Positions 27,356 to 37,041 are shown, counted from the first letter of the stretch. The stretch: DNA of 64,000 nucleotides from Saprospiraceae bacterium (GCA_016713025.1 JADJPZ010000004.1:4069001-4133000), one strand, 5' to 3'. Numbers and translations: made by a program. Notes: generated by a model not told the origin, from the sequence alone.

Positions 27356-28777
27356 TTAGGTGGATTTGTGCAGATGGTTGTAGTTGGAGACTAAATCGTA
27401 GTATCCAATCTTTGTAAACCACTCGTTATTCATCCCGATATTGGTGCCTGGAGTGTTTGATAGACGCCACCAGCCTTTGCCACTTAGGGCTGTCAGCCAG
27501 CTCAATTTCTCACTTACGCCTTGGCTCCTTAGGAATCTGACAATACCAATCTTGCGTTTGCATTGTTTTATCCTAAAGCATCTTATTCGTCTTTTCAGCC
27601 AGCTGTTGATTCTTTCTATCTTCGATTTCATTTCTGATCTCTTGAAGTATTGTAACCAACCACGCAATAAGCTATTTACTTCCTTTATCAACTGATCCAG
27701 ACTGATCCCACGTCGACGTGATGTCAGATCTTTTAGCTTCGACTTAAGTCGTAATTCGCTCGGCTTACTTAGATAAAGGCGACCACCACCACCTAGACTA
27801 TGACCTAAAAACGCTACTTCATGTACTTTCCGTACTCCGCTCTTTTCTACATTTACTTTCAGACGCATTTTCTTAGTTATGTATTCGCTGATGCTAACAT
27901 ATACCCGTTCGGCACTTTGTTTACTTCTTACAAAGATCAAAACGTCATCTGCGTATCTTACATAACTCAGTCCACGCCTAGCCAGTTCTTGGTCCAGTTC
28001 ATCTAATACGATGTTGGATAACAACGGACTCAGTGGGCTTCCTTGTGGTGTCCCCTTTATCCGTTGATGCGATACGCCACCTAACAGTATGCCACTACGT
28101 AGTATCTTTCTGATTAGGTCTAGTAATCGTTTGTCACCCATCCGTAAACTCAGATGCCACATCAATCGGCTATGATTCACTTCATCAAAGAATTTCTCTA
28201 AGTCGATGTCGACTACTCGTGTCTTCCCTGTTTTAACGTGTGACTGGGCTAACTTTAGTGCGCTCTCTGTTCCACGGCTTGGCCTAAATCCATGGCTGCT
28301 TTCCGTAAATGTAACTTCATAATACCTTACCATCACTTGGCTGATTGCTTGCTGTACAACTCGGTCTTTTACCGTCGGTATGCCCAGTAGCCTTTTGCCC
28401 CCTTTGGGTTTCGGTATCTCTACTCCACGTACTAATGAAGGGCGATAGTCTCCGTTTAGGATTTCTGTCTTTAGTGCTCCATGGTGCGTTCTAAACCATT
28501 TTCCGAACTCCTTGACATCTATTCCATCTACTCCCGGACTACCTGCGTTCGTTTTCACGTGTCGGTAGGCTTTTACTAGATTCCTTAGCGACGCTATCTC
28601 TTCCAGTACGTTCATCGTCTGTTCTCTCTCTTGCCAGCATCTGGAAGTCCACTTCGGACATACCTTTCCACTTCCGTCGTACCATACGGGTAGTTCATCA
28701 TTGAATAGGCTGCTATTATTTCCTTCTCCCTGTCCAGCAGGTTGCATCGGTTTAGCATTTTCCTTGTCCTTAATCAT
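27356..28777 (-). CDS. ltrA: Group II intron-encoded reverse transcriptase/maturase
   Basis: A 473-residue intron-encoded protein. RT blocks include RGVEIPKPKGGKRLLGIPTV, SSHGFRPSRGTESALK, VVDIDLEKFFDEVNH, GTPQGSPLSPLLSNIVLDEL and VRYADDVLIF (catalytic YADD, about residue 274). The maturase domain X follows (LNVNVEKS-like KVNVEKSGV, LLRGWLQYFKRS), ending in WWRLSNTPGTNIGMNNEW. There is no HNH endonuclease domain. It promotes splicing and target-primed reverse transcription. The family start may be the internal Met of MNVLEEIASLRN (28615), because the upstream 54 residues are not clearly conserved. The frame is intact. Confidence 0.92.
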   Translation of the reverse strand: MIKDKENAKPMQPAGQGEGNNSSLFNDELPVWYDGSGKVCPKWTSRCWQEREQTMNVLEEIASLRNLVKAYRHVKTNAGSPGVDGIDVKEFGKWFRTHHGALKTEILNGDYRPSLVRGVEIPKPKGGKRLLGIPTVKDRVVQQAISQVMVRYYEVTFTESSHGFRPSRGTESALKLAQSHVKTGKTRVVDIDLEKFFDEVNHSRLMWHLSLRMGDKRLLDLIRKILRSGILLGGVSHQRIKGTPQGSPLSPLLSNIVLDELDQELARRGLSYVRYADDVLIFVRSKQSAERVYVSISEYITKKMRLKVNVEKSGVRKVHEVAFLGHSLGGGGRLYLSKPSELRLKSKLKDLTSRRRGISLDQLIKEVNSLLRGWLQYFKRSEMKSKIERINSWLKRRIRCFRIKQCKRKIGIVRFLRSQGVSEKLSWLTALSGKGWWRLSNTPGTNIGMNNEWFTKIGYYDLVSNYNHLHKST

Positions 28778-29210
28778 TGGCCTTTACCATTACTTTCAAA
28801 AAAAATTAACATCCTAAAGATTCGATCCTTCGCTCCACATCCATTACAGATGATTCTTCACTACTATGATCTCTGCTGACTTCCTTTAAATAGTCCTTTA
28901 CTTCCCTTGCGCTTTGTTCCGTCTCAGGTCGCTATTTATAGGATCTCCCAAGGTAAGTTCAATCTCTTTCCGTGTAACTGACATATTTTACTACCATTGT
29001 TTACGTCCGACTATTGGGCTTCGCAATCTATTGCTCACTTACCCACAATGTAAGCCTTATAATATGTTTCTGTTCGTTCAATCACACTTTTGCCGCCTGC
29101 TTCCTTCAGATTCTCAATTACTCAAGACACCCTTGCTATTGGCTAACGATTCCTATCGGCTGGCTCGTCGAGGACTTTCACCCCTTAGATATTAAACATG
29201 CTTGGCGCAC

Positions 29211-29246
29211 AAAAAAAACAGCATTGATTTACACTACCAATGCTGT
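29211..29246 (-). terminator. Rho-independent terminator, 5' exon of the group II intron
   Basis: On the minus strand, ACAGCATTG (29238-29246) pairs perfectly with CAATGCTGT (29218-29226) around an 11-base loop. Eight T residues follow (29211-29218), and the intron begins directly after them. It lies about 130 bases downstream of the DUF1624 gene, whose transcript it probably ends. Confidence 0.85.
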
Positions 29247-29378
29247 CCAGTAAAAAATAATTTTATTATATTGAAAGTTTTATTCCTGTGTATTGTGGTT
29301 TTTATTTAACCCACGCACAAAAAATATATTACAAAAACATAGTGACTGTTTAATCTTAGATTCTTATAGAAGCTGTGC

Positions 29379-30539
29379 CTACAAATAGCTCAACCACCAT
29401 TTTTCTTTATGTGCCTGTTTATAAGTATCAAACCATTTACAAGACGGATACAACGAAATAATAATCCCTATCCACACCATATATACCACCAAAAGACTGT
29501 AACCAAATCCCTTGGGCATAGACCATTCAGGCAAAATCATAGCCTGCCAACCCAATCCTGAAAACTGAGCAAAAACCATGGCAACAATATGTATCAGGAA
29601 CAGATGAATGATGTAGTAAAAAAAGGGAACCCTACCGAAAGTACAGAAGAAATTTACGACTTTTCCGCGTACATTTTCTGTATTGGCCAAAAATAAAAAT
29701 GCTGCCCCCAAAGTCACCAATAAATACAGTAGCGAAGGCGGATACTTTGTCAGTTGCAAAAATGACATTAAGGTTTGAGAAAACATACCATTATCATCAA
29801 ACGGTATAGACTCTCCATAAATATTAAACGACCTTAAAATAATAAATATCGATATAGCAGCAATACCAATGATGTTAAATGATTTTTTACGCTTATTGGG
29901 GTCAAAAGATGGTTCATAATAAGTACCAAAAAAGTAGCCAAGGGACATCACTGCAATCCAGGGTATCAAGGGGTATTCAATATAAAAATTTACATCATCT
30001 GAGATCTTAAAAATGTTCCGTTCGTGGATTACAGACCAAAACATTCGGCCACCCATATGAAAATTGTCCAACAGATTATGTCCAAAAATCAGTATAACAC
30101 TAAATGCTAAGATAAAATACTTAGAAAAGTGAACCAACGCTGCTAAAACAATCATGCTTATCCCCAAAGACCAGATCACCAGCAAACCTGGACTTCTGAA
30201 ATAGATATCAAAAAACCATGCAAAATTGACAATAGTCATTTCGATAAATACCAGCCATAGACCACGCTTGAATAGAAATACGGATAATTCTTTCTTTGAT
30301 TTTCTTTTTCCAACCATAAAAGCAGAAGTACCGGCTAAAAAAGCGAAAGCAGGTGCGCAAAAGTGAGTAATAAATCTTGTGAAAAATATAGGTAAAGTAC
30401 TTTGTAAAGGGTCAGATGGATCAAACATAAATGAATCATAATGAAAATAATCCCTGACATGGTCGAGGGCCATAACAATCATTGCCAGTCCTTTTAAAAG
30501 GTCAATGGATTCTATCCTTGGTTTTGAAATTGCAGTCAT
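29379..30539 (-). CDS. DUF1624 / heparan-alpha-glucosaminide N-acetyltransferase-like membrane protein
   Basis: A 386-residue multi-pass membrane protein. The N-terminal signature RIESIDLLKGLAMIVMALDHVRDYF is typical of the DUF1624/HGSNAT-like acyltransferase family, with the conserved Asp and His of ALDHVRD. About ten hydrophobic segments follow, including FCAPAFAFLAGTSAFMVG and YPLIPWIAVMSLGYFFG, and the C-terminus is YMVWIGIIISLYP. It probably transfers an acyl group across the inner membrane to a sugar or amine; the substrate is unknown. A terminator with the group II intron behind it lies just downstream. Confidence 0.82.
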   Translation of the reverse strand: MTAISKPRIESIDLLKGLAMIVMALDHVRDYFHYDSFMFDPSDPLQSTLPIFFTRFITHFCAPAFAFLAGTSAFMVGKRKSKKELSVFLFKRGLWLVFIEMTIVNFAWFFDIYFRSPGLLVIWSLGISMIVLAALVHFSKYFILAFSVILIFGHNLLDNFHMGGRMFWSVIHERNIFKISDDVNFYIEYPLIPWIAVMSLGYFFGTYYEPSFDPNKRKKSFNIIGIAAISIFIILRSFNIYGESIPFDDNGMFSQTLMSFLQLTKYPPSLLYLLVTLGAAFLFLANTENVRGKVVNFFCTFGRVPFFYYIIHLFLIHIVAMVFAQFSGLGWQAMILPEWSMPKGFGYSLLVVYMVWIGIIISLYPSCKWFDTYKQAHKEKWWLSYL

Positions 30540-30618
30540 TTTAAAAATTTATTTTTGATTAATACCCAAAAAAATATGGAATAGGACGACATGTTAATAT
30601 ATGGATGTTTCCAAACGC

Positions 30619-31860
30619 TTATTTTTTAGCTCCTTCAAGCTCTGTCAATTTTTTCCTCGACCCTTCATTTTCCTTTATAGCCAAAGCTTTTTTCAATTGT
30701 AAAATCGCATTTGCTGTATCGCCCATGGCTATAAAATAATCGCCATAAGAATCATATACGTTATAACTTTCTGGATAATTTTCTACGTTGAGTTTGAAAA
30801 GACGTTCTGCTGTTTTATACATTTTCCTTCCCAGAAAATCATAGCCCATATAATTGATTTCTCCTTCGTCGGGCTTGATTTGGTAACCCATTTTTTGAGA
30901 TAGCATGGCAAAGTGGTTTTGATATTTAGTTGCCAAAATACCTGTAGAATCTGTGAAATCCTTCATGCCGAGTTTTAAAGGGAAAAAATCAAAGAAATGA
31001 CGTAAAGCATCATATTCTGTAATCAGCGGAACAGAGCCGTGTGTATCTTCCGGATAGTATTTACCCTGATAATTCAAGCCATTATTTTTATTTTTCTCAA
31101 ATGCGGCTTGCAATTTTAATATGGAGCGGATATGTTTCGTTTCTTGTGAGGTATCTTTTTGAACCTTTTTTATATCCATACCATCCTCCAGTGTATTGGC
31201 GATACCCAGATATAGAGATTTTCCTTCAAACTTCTTTTCCATTAAAACCTTTTGCGTTTGTTTCAAAAGCTTTTCTTTGTCCCACCACATACTCGGATCA
31301 ATGCAGATGTAGGAATTGAACAAATCGTTGTGATGCACAAAAGTCTGCATTACAGCCAAACCACCGAATGAATGACCGATGAGCATTTTATAAGATGCTA
31401 CAGGATATTTTTTTTCAATATGCGGCATCAATTCCTTTTCTATAAATGCTATGAAGTTTTCACCACCTCCCGATGTTTTTGAAAACGTACTATCCATAAA
31501 AGGTGGGTCAGCATCAATATGCGTCGGTGTTAGGTCTCTGGTTCGATCCGTGTTGGGTATGCCTACCACCATCATTTTAGGACACATCGTATTACCATTG
31601 ATGGTGCTCAATTGCTGAATCATGCCTACTACTGATGAAAAATGTCCCTCACCATCCAATACATACACTACAGGAAAACGCTCTTTGCTGTCGGCATTTC
31701 CACCAGGTACATGTACCCAAATTTTCCTGTTTTCACCCAAAATATTGGATTGGACACTATCCGTTACGCCAATGACGATGTTTTCATTTACTACTTTTCC
31801 TTGAGAAAATGCAGAAGTTGCCAGAAGATAAAAAGGTAGAAATAAGATTAAATTTTTCAT
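30619..31860 (-). CDS. Secreted alpha/beta-hydrolase esterase (esterase D/Fes-like) with C-terminal TPR
   Basis: A 413-residue protein with a signal peptide (LILFLPFYLLATSAFSQG). The esterase domain has RFPVVYVLDGEGHFSSVVG, the nucleophile elbow LIGHSFGGLAV (Ser about residue 163) and YYPEDTHGSVPLI (catalytic His). About residues 335-410 carry TPR-like helices (YKTAERLFKLNVENYPES, ANAILQLKKALAIKENEG). The family is annotated as putative enterobactin/S-formylglutathione hydrolase-like esterases, and the substrate is unknown. An A-rich TTGAT(T)nTGA leader element (31870-31883) precedes the ATG, shared with neighbouring genes. Confidence 0.85.
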   Translation of the reverse strand: MKNLILFLPFYLLATSAFSQGKVVNENIVIGVTDSVQSNILGENRKIWVHVPGGNADSKERFPVVYVLDGEGHFSSVVGMIQQLSTINGNTMCPKMMVVGIPNTDRTRDLTPTHIDADPPFMDSTFSKTSGGGENFIAFIEKELMPHIEKKYPVASYKMLIGHSFGGLAVMQTFVHHNDLFNSYICIDPSMWWDKEKLLKQTQKVLMEKKFEGKSLYLGIANTLEDGMDIKKVQKDTSQETKHIRSILKLQAAFEKNKNNGLNYQGKYYPEDTHGSVPLITEYDALRHFFDFFPLKLGMKDFTDSTGILATKYQNHFAMLSQKMGYQIKPDEGEINYMGYDFLGRKMYKTAERLFKLNVENYPESYNVYDSYGDYFIAMGDTANAILQLKKALAIKENEGSRKKLTELEGAKK

Positions 31861-31940
31861 TTAAAAAACTTGATTTTTTTTGATTTAAAATAGAGAAATT
31901 ACTGTGGGATAATCACTTTTACTTTTTCCAATTCAGGCAA

Positions 31941-33359
31941 TTAGTTTTTTGGCAATGTTAAATAATCGGGCACTTCAATTGGAGATCTTGTTTCCATGCT
32001 TGTATTAAACATATCTGTTTGTAAACGCCAGTTGTTATTTTCTTTTTTGTAGATGGCTATAAATTTTCCAATATCAATGATTTCGTCTTGCTGATTGTTC
32101 ATCACATATTTGCCTTTGGCAATTAATTTGTCCCCGCTTTGTTCGAGGTCAATAAATTGAAGTTCAATGTTGTGCATCCCTCTTTTAGAAACAGTATGCC
32201 AAAAACTTGAAATCGCTTTCTGACCTGAAACCGGTGGTGAGCCGGGGGCAAAAATCGTAGCATCGGTTGCATATATTGCCGCTACACTGTCCCAGGCTGA
32301 GTTGTTTATTAATCTTACAAGTTCATTTTCCACTTTAATTACGGCTGCTCTTGCTTTCAGATAAGGCGAACCTTTTTCGTCAGTCCGAAAAACTATTCCG
32401 ACACCTTTAGCCTGAAGGACTGAATGGTCTGGCCATTTATTTTGCAGAAACTGTTCTGCTGCCAGGAAAAATACAGCTGGATTGTCTACATAAGGTAGGT
32501 GTCCCGTACCAGGGATAATTAATAATTGACTATTTGGCAAACTATTTTTCCATTCTTCCCATGCTGTTACAGGTGTTTCATCCTGATCGCCTCCTATAAT
32601 CAGAGCCTTTGCTTTTACATTAGAAAGCTGTTGTGTAATATCCCATTTGCCCATAGATTGAAGGGAATAAAATCTGATTGGGTTTAATTGGTTTTTTTGG
32701 TTACAATCACAGACATCACCCCACATCCTCCTTACATGTAGTGGTGTTGGAAATTTACCCCGGGCCCATACTGCATAGTAGTCCCAGCAAGCTTTAATGC
32801 TATCTGCGGGAGTAGATCTGTAAGCCTTGCTGTTTTGGTTTAGTATCAATTGGGAAATGCTATCAAGCCTATTTACACCTTTCCATTTTTGAGAAGCTGC
32901 CGTTGGATTTACAAGGATCATTGATTCTATTCTATCAGGGTGAACAGTGGCGTAATAACCCAACAATATACCACCATTTGAATGTGCAAGTACTTTCATT
33001 TTTTGCATGCGAAAATGTTTCCTGACCATCTCTACATCCTGAACAAACTGGTGAATGTTTAATCTTGCAGTGTCTTTAACAAAGGAAGAAAAGCCTGTAC
33101 CAGGTTGGTCAAAAAATAAAAGTACATGATGAGCCGCAAGTGGCATCAGGTCAGGAACAAGATAGCGAGAACCAAATCCACCACCATGAAATACAACGAT
33201 GGTGTCTTTTCCTTCGCCTGTCAGTCGATAAAAAAGACGCACAGAATCATTTGTTGATATATACCCTTCAGATGATTTTAGTTTTACCGTTTGTGCATTC
33301 ACAGTAAAAGAAATCAGAAAGATTAGCGATAGTCCAATGAAGAATGTTCCACTTTTCAT
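31941..33359 (-). CDS. Secreted alpha/beta hydrolase fused to an NTF2-like (DUF4440/SgcJ) domain
   Basis: A 472-residue protein with a signal peptide (LIFLISFTVNAQT). The hydrolase domain has VVFHGGGFGSRYLVPD (oxyanion loop), FFDQPGTGFS, the nucleophile elbow LAHSNGGILLGY (Ser about residue 126), and the acid/His segments IIGGDQDETPV and PGTGHLPYVDNP. From about residue 345 a separate domain, NNSAWDSVAAIYATDATIF...FWHTVSKRG...NWRLQTDMFN, is a SnoaL/DUF4440-type NTF2 fold. The serine-peptidase or esterase substrate is unknown. The same NTF2-type tail occurs on the beta-lactamase-like protein upstream, which suggests domain exchange within this cluster. Its start is 12 bases after the WG-protein stop. 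Confidence 0.85.
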   Translation of the reverse strand: MKSGTFFIGLSLIFLISFTVNAQTVKLKSSEGYISTNDSVRLFYRLTGEGKDTIVVFHGGGFGSRYLVPDLMPLAAHHVLLFFDQPGTGFSSFVKDTARLNIHQFVQDVEMVRKHFRMQKMKVLAHSNGGILLGYYATVHPDRIESMILVNPTAASQKWKGVNRLDSISQLILNQNSKAYRSTPADSIKACWDYYAVWARGKFPTPLHVRRMWGDVCDCNQKNQLNPIRFYSLQSMGKWDITQQLSNVKAKALIIGGDQDETPVTAWEEWKNSLPNSQLLIIPGTGHLPYVDNPAVFFLAAEQFLQNKWPDHSVLQAKGVGIVFRTDEKGSPYLKARAAVIKVENELVRLINNSAWDSVAAIYATDATIFAPGSPPVSGQKAISSFWHTVSKRGMHNIELQFIDLEQSGDKLIAKGKYVMNNQQDEIIDIGKFIAIYKKENNNWRLQTDMFNTSMETRSPIEVPDYLTLPKN

Positions 33360-33371
33360 GATAAAGTATGA

Positions 33372-33821
33372 TTATTTTTGAAATTTTCCTTGCTTATCCA
33401 CATACTGCCAAAAGTCGCTCTCCCATACGCTGTACTCACCATCCTTTTCAGTTTTGCATTGATTGCTGACCTTGGCTTTGCCATTTTCAAAAGGGTAGGC
33501 ACAATCGAACTGTGGTTCGATGACGATGGCATAAGTCTTAGCATCTGCGTAGCCAATTTTACCATTTTTCACCACCCGAATCAGTCCATCTGCCTCGTAA
33601 TCGGGACCATTGTCGTAAATGAATACATCATAAATGATTGCTTTTTGGCCGTCCAAAATGACCCATTTTCCATCAGCGGTTTGTTGCATGGTCAAGGCCG
33701 GGGTGGTTTTTGGTGCGACGGTATTGTCATCATTGGCTTTGTCGCTATGGTTTTGTTTGCAAGCAACGGCTGCAAGTAGAAAACCGAGGAGGACTACCAA
33801 CGGAAAATGGTTTTTCAACAT
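33372..33821 (-). CDS. WG-repeat-like lipoprotein
   Basis: About 149 residues from the Met of MLKNHFPLVVLLGFLLAAVAC, which forms a lipoprotein signal with a lipobox ending LAAVAC. Longer in-frame starts upstream (33887) would overlap the next gene and spoil the signal, so I chose 33821. The body has GLIRVVKNGKIGYADAKTYAIVIEPQFDCAYPFENGKAKV split over two WG-type repeats (known in many Bacteroidota surface proteins). The role is unknown, probably protein binding. It lies between two hydrolase genes in a probable operon. Confidence 0.7.
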   Translation of the reverse strand: MLKNHFPLVVLLGFLLAAVACKQNHSDKANDDNTVAPKTTPALTMQQTADGKWVILDGQKAIIYDVFIYDNGPDYEADGLIRVVKNGKIGYADAKTYAIVIEPQFDCAYPFENGKAKVSNQCKTEKDGEYSVWESDFWQYVDKQGKFQK

Positions 33822-33883
33822 TTTTTTATTTTTTATAATTTTTAAATTAAGGCAACATACCATAAAACCCAACATGTTTTTAC

Positions 33884-35101
33884 TCATCTATTCGAAAAAT
33901 CGACCCTTTTATATTCCGACTCATCGGGCGGCCCTGAGGTAATCTGTAAAAATGGCTTTCCTGTAAGCGTCATGATTACCGAGCCGAAGGTCATGCCCCA
34001 TTGGTTTGGGGTAACACAAACAGGGTACTTTTTGTCGTCTTTGGAGCGCAGTGCAGCTTTGATGGTGGCATCGCTGATGGCCCCACTCGGAGCCACCCAG
34101 CGTTGTACTGCGGCTAAACGGACAAAACTATTGGATTCAACAGGCTTTTCTTCTTCTTTCAGTGTCGGGTCAAACTTCTTGTGCCAAGGCTTCACGTCAT
34201 CGTTCACTAGCGGATGGTTGGTGTGATAAACCGTTCCATTCTCATTTTTTGGGTCAAAACGCACCACTTTATTGGCGGATGCCTCAAAATCATAGACATC
34301 TCCTCTGATGCCGATGATATAGTTCTGGCCAGAGGCATGAGGCACTTTTTGTATAAAATCCAGCAAATTGTCCTTGTCGGCGATGCTCAGCATTCTCCTC
34401 ACGATAAACGCCACAGGCAGACCCGTCGTGCTGGCCTTCAACTGCATTAGAGTGTTCATGCAAGCGCCAATGCCCACTTCATTCATGCCGTTGAGTACGA
34501 TGCAGCCTGGATGCGTCAGTATGAGCTGTTCGGGGCGGTCGCCGCTACGGACGATGCGTAGCAGCACCTGATACCCGTCGGTATAGGCTTCGATGTCCAT
34601 GTTTTGCGCAATATAACCGGGGTGGCCATCACGGGCAGGCACGCCCACACCACTGCAATGGTGGTTTTCGAGATTGTCCTGATAGACCCAAAATTCATCA
34701 AGGAGGCTGAACACCATCACGTCATTGAACGGCTGCCCGGCCCCATCGGCGATGCCCCTGACTTCTTCGTAAAGTTCTGGTGTCCATTGCTTAATGGCTG
34801 CATCGAAACTTGTTTTTTGATAAAAATCGGCCATTACCTCGTTGGCATCCTTGCCCAGTTCGCTGGTCGTTTTTTCCTTGAATTTGGAGATGAGTTCACC
34901 GATTTCCTTTTTTAAAATTTGACCATGCTGCAGGCCCAGTTCATAGCCAGTGCCGGTGAGGGTGACTTCCCTGATGGGCTGACGGAGGTTTTTGACAATA
35001 GGGTTAGCCTCCACTACCATACTACTTGTTTGAGCAAATGATTGATTTGTCAGGTGCAGACAGATGGTGAAGGCTGCTATGACATGAAATTTGGTATTCA
35101 T
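33884..35101 (-). CDS. C45-family autoproteolytic acyltransferase/hydrolase (acyl-CoA:6-APA acyltransferase-like), secreted
   Basis: About 405 residues with a signal peptide (FHVIAAFTICLHLTNQSFAQ). It is an Ntn-hydrolase of the peptidase C45 type. The HHCSGVGVPARDGHPG segment supplies the Cys that becomes the N-terminal nucleophile after self-cleavage (about residue 148). FSLLDEFWVYQ precedes it, and YIAQNMDIEAY, GMNEVGIGACMNTL and YHTNHPLVNDDV follow, as expected for the family. It may hydrolyse N-acyl amides or transfer acyl groups. I chose the ATG at 35101, since an upstream frame start (35167) overlaps the previous gene. The A-rich leader TTGATTTTTTTTTGA (plus-strand view) lies at 35107-35121. 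Confidence 0.85.
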   Translation of the reverse strand: MNTKFHVIAAFTICLHLTNQSFAQTSSMVVEANPIVKNLRQPIREVTLTGTGYELGLQHGQILKKEIGELISKFKEKTTSELGKDANEVMADFYQKTSFDAAIKQWTPELYEEVRGIADGAGQPFNDVMVFSLLDEFWVYQDNLENHHCSGVGVPARDGHPGYIAQNMDIEAYTDGYQVLLRIVRSGDRPEQLILTHPGCIVLNGMNEVGIGACMNTLMQLKASTTGLPVAFIVRRMLSIADKDNLLDFIQKVPHASGQNYIIGIRGDVYDFEASANKVVRFDPKNENGTVYHTNHPLVNDDVKPWHKKFDPTLKEEEKPVESNSFVRLAAVQRWVAPSGAISDATIKAALRSKDDKKYPVCVTPNQWGMTFGSVIMTLTGKPFLQITSGPPDESEYKRVDFSNR

Positions 35102-35148
35102 TCGAATTGATTTTTTTTTGAAAGATAAAAATATTGAGGTTTTTTGGT

Positions 35149-37041
35149 TTACTTCAAAGCGTCCCATTCCTCCTTTGTAGCTTTGGCTTTCTGATATTCC
35201 ATCAATATCTGCCAGATGCCGTTTTGCTTCACTAATAATGCTTCCAGATGAGTATATCCTTCAGAAAGGAGCTTGCCCTGACCATCATGAGAAGTAAAAT
35301 AAAAAATGCCTGTCTCATGAGCAGTGGTTTCATCACCTATTCTTTGAGAAAAGCGAAACGACACATTATCCTTCTGCTTTCCGTCCTTTGTGTCGGTAAA
35401 ACCCTGCTTCCATCGTGTCAGGGCGGCTGTCATGGGATAAGACTGTTTGTTTTTTCCTGAGGTTGTTACCAGGACAGCATTATCATGACAAGTGGCTTTG
35501 TAGCCTTCAAAATCGCCTTCTTTTACCGCGCGGGATACCTCTGCCCAAAAGGTTTTGTCTATTTCAGCTATACGTATTGAATCAGAACTTGATGTATATA
35601 CCGATTTTTGGGACTCGGTGGTACCCATTTTTGCCAACATATTCGTCGCATTGGTATTGCCTGGATTTAATTCGAGTGATTTTTTGTAATTAGCAATGGC
35701 TGCTTCTTTTTGCCCGTCTTTCATCAATGCCTCGGCATAGCTGTCATAAGCGTTGAAAGATTTAGGAAATTCATCCACATTTATTTTCAACACAGCCAGC
35801 GCTTCTGCTATTTTGCCTTCGCCCATGTAGGTATATCCCAGTGTATTGAAGCCGTCCTCTGCAAAGTCATAAGTATCTTTGTCCTTTTTTAATGCGTCAT
35901 AAGTTTTCAATGCTCCGGCAATACCTTGTGTTTCAAGAGCATTCTTAATCTCAGCTGATGCTGATTTTTTAACTACCATCAACTTAGCTGCCGAATTGAG
36001 TATGCGCATTCCAATATCATCTGCTCCCTTATCCGAGTTCGTCAGTACAACTACCCCTTTGCCTGTCTCCTTAACAAATCCTGCATAAGTGCGATAGCCC
36101 CCTGTGCCGCCATTGTGCCAAATCACGTCGCCTTCCGCACCTTTTGAAATAATCCAGCCCAGCCCGACTCGGGTGCCACCGCCTGCTTTATCATGTCGGG
36201 GTTGATGGGTAAGTTGCATCGCCGCCTGCAATTTTGATTTTTGAAGCCCCATATTGGCAGCAACATACCGCAACATATCATAAAGAGAACTTCGAATGGC
36301 TCCGGCACCGGCTAAGGTTGGAATATCCCAATTTGACACCTTGGCGCCATTGCTGTGACCCATTGCAAGGTTTTTGATCATTTGTTTATCAAAGGTAATT
36401 TTAGTAGATTTCATACCCAGTGGCGAAGCTATTTTTGTGATGATCAATTCTTCATAAGATTTTCCTTCCTTGAGAGACAAGATTTGCCCCAACAACCCTA
36501 CAGCTAAATTAGAATATTCCATCGCTGAACCAATGTCCCGGGTCAAAGTATAATTGTTCAGAAAATCATACATCTGTTCGACGGTGTAATCAGCATAAGG
36601 GTTGGCGGGGTCTTTTGGTGCAAAATTAGTCGGCATACGCGCCAGACCGGAAGTATGGTCAGACAAGTGCCCCAAGGTGATTTGTTTGCCTTCTTTGAGT
36701 GGTAATTTTACCACCGCTGGGAGGTAGTTTTGGGCGGCATCATCGGTTTTCAACTTTCCTTCCTGTACCATTTGAGCCAGCAAGAGGGCCGTAAATGTTT
36801 TGGAGATGGAGCCGATTTCATAAATAGTATGCTCATTGACGGGCTGTCCGCCGATGATTTTGTTACCGAAAGCATAGTAATGAGGACCATCTTTGTCAAT
36901 GATACCCACAACAATGCTGGGCGTATGGCCGTACTCGATGCGTTTCTGAATGCTTTGAACGATGTCTTCCGGCAGTTTTTTCTGTGCAAAAACGATGTTT
37001 GCCAAAAGGCCAAAACATAAGTATAGGATTAAATTTTTCAT
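35149..37041 (-). CDS. Secreted beta-lactamase-like serine hydrolase with TPR and NTF2-like C-terminal domains
   Basis: A 630-residue three-domain protein. The signal peptide is LILYLCFGLLANIVFAQ. The class C beta-lactamase/PBP fold (about 25-355) has the SxxK pair in IGSISKTFTALL, the YxN-type AMEYSNLAVGLLG and the HxG-type IWHNGGTGGYRTYAGF. TPR helices (about 380-475) include GYTYMGEGKIAEALAVLKIN and AIANYKKSLELNPGN. A DUF4440/NTF2-like domain follows to the end (FWAEVSRAVKEGDFEGYKAT...WQILMEYQKAK). It is probably an exported D-aminopeptidase or esterase; beta-lactam resistance is only one possibility. A TTGATTTTGA leader (37051-37060) precedes it. Confidence 0.87.
   Translation of the reverse strand: MKNLILYLCFGLLANIVFAQKKLPEDIVQSIQKRIEYGHTPSIVVGIIDKDGPHYYAFGNKIIGGQPVNEHTIYEIGSISKTFTALLLAQMVQEGKLKTDDAAQNYLPAVVKLPLKEGKQITLGHLSDHTSGLARMPTNFAPKDPANPYADYTVEQMYDFLNNYTLTRDIGSAMEYSNLAVGLLGQILSLKEGKSYEELIITKIASPLGMKSTKITFDKQMIKNLAMGHSNGAKVSNWDIPTLAGAGAIRSSLYDMLRYVAANMGLQKSKLQAAMQLTHQPRHDKAGGGTRVGLGWIISKGAEGDVIWHNGGTGGYRTYAGFVKETGKGVVVLTNSDKGADDIGMRILNSAAKLMVVKKSASAEIKNALETQGIAGALKTYDALKKDKDTYDFAEDGFNTLGYTYMGEGKIAEALAVLKINVDEFPKSFNAYDSYAEALMKDGQKEAAIANYKKSLELNPGNTNATNMLAKMGTTESQKSVYTSSSDSIRIAEIDKTFWAEVSRAVKEGDFEGYKATCHDNAVLVTTSGKNKQSYPMTAALTRWKQGFTDTKDGKQKDNVSFRFSQRIGDETTAHETGIFYFTSHDGQGKLLSEGYTHLEALLVKQNGIWQILMEYQKAKATKEEWDALK

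Larger units (their letters stand above)
27264..29210 (-). mobile_element. Group II intron, class C-like, about 1.95 kb
   Basis: Read on the minus strand, the intron starts GTGCGCCAAGCATG at 29210 and ends ...CTTACTCGATT at about 27264. It contains a reverse transcriptase/maturase gene, with domain V immediately downstream of the ORF and a domain VI hairpin. The 5' exon is a Rho-independent terminator, the classical insertion site of bacterial class C introns. The maturase lacks an endonuclease domain, as expected for that class. The boundaries are inferred from the 5' consensus and the class C type 3' end; the 3' boundary may be off by a base or two. The ribozyme domains I-IV occupy about 28778-29210. 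Confidence 0.85.

Noticed and set aside
28914..29253. Two overlapping plus-strand frames of 80-93 codons opposite the intron 5' region
   Set aside because: They lie antisense to the structured ribozyme domains of the group II intron and show no protein family pattern.
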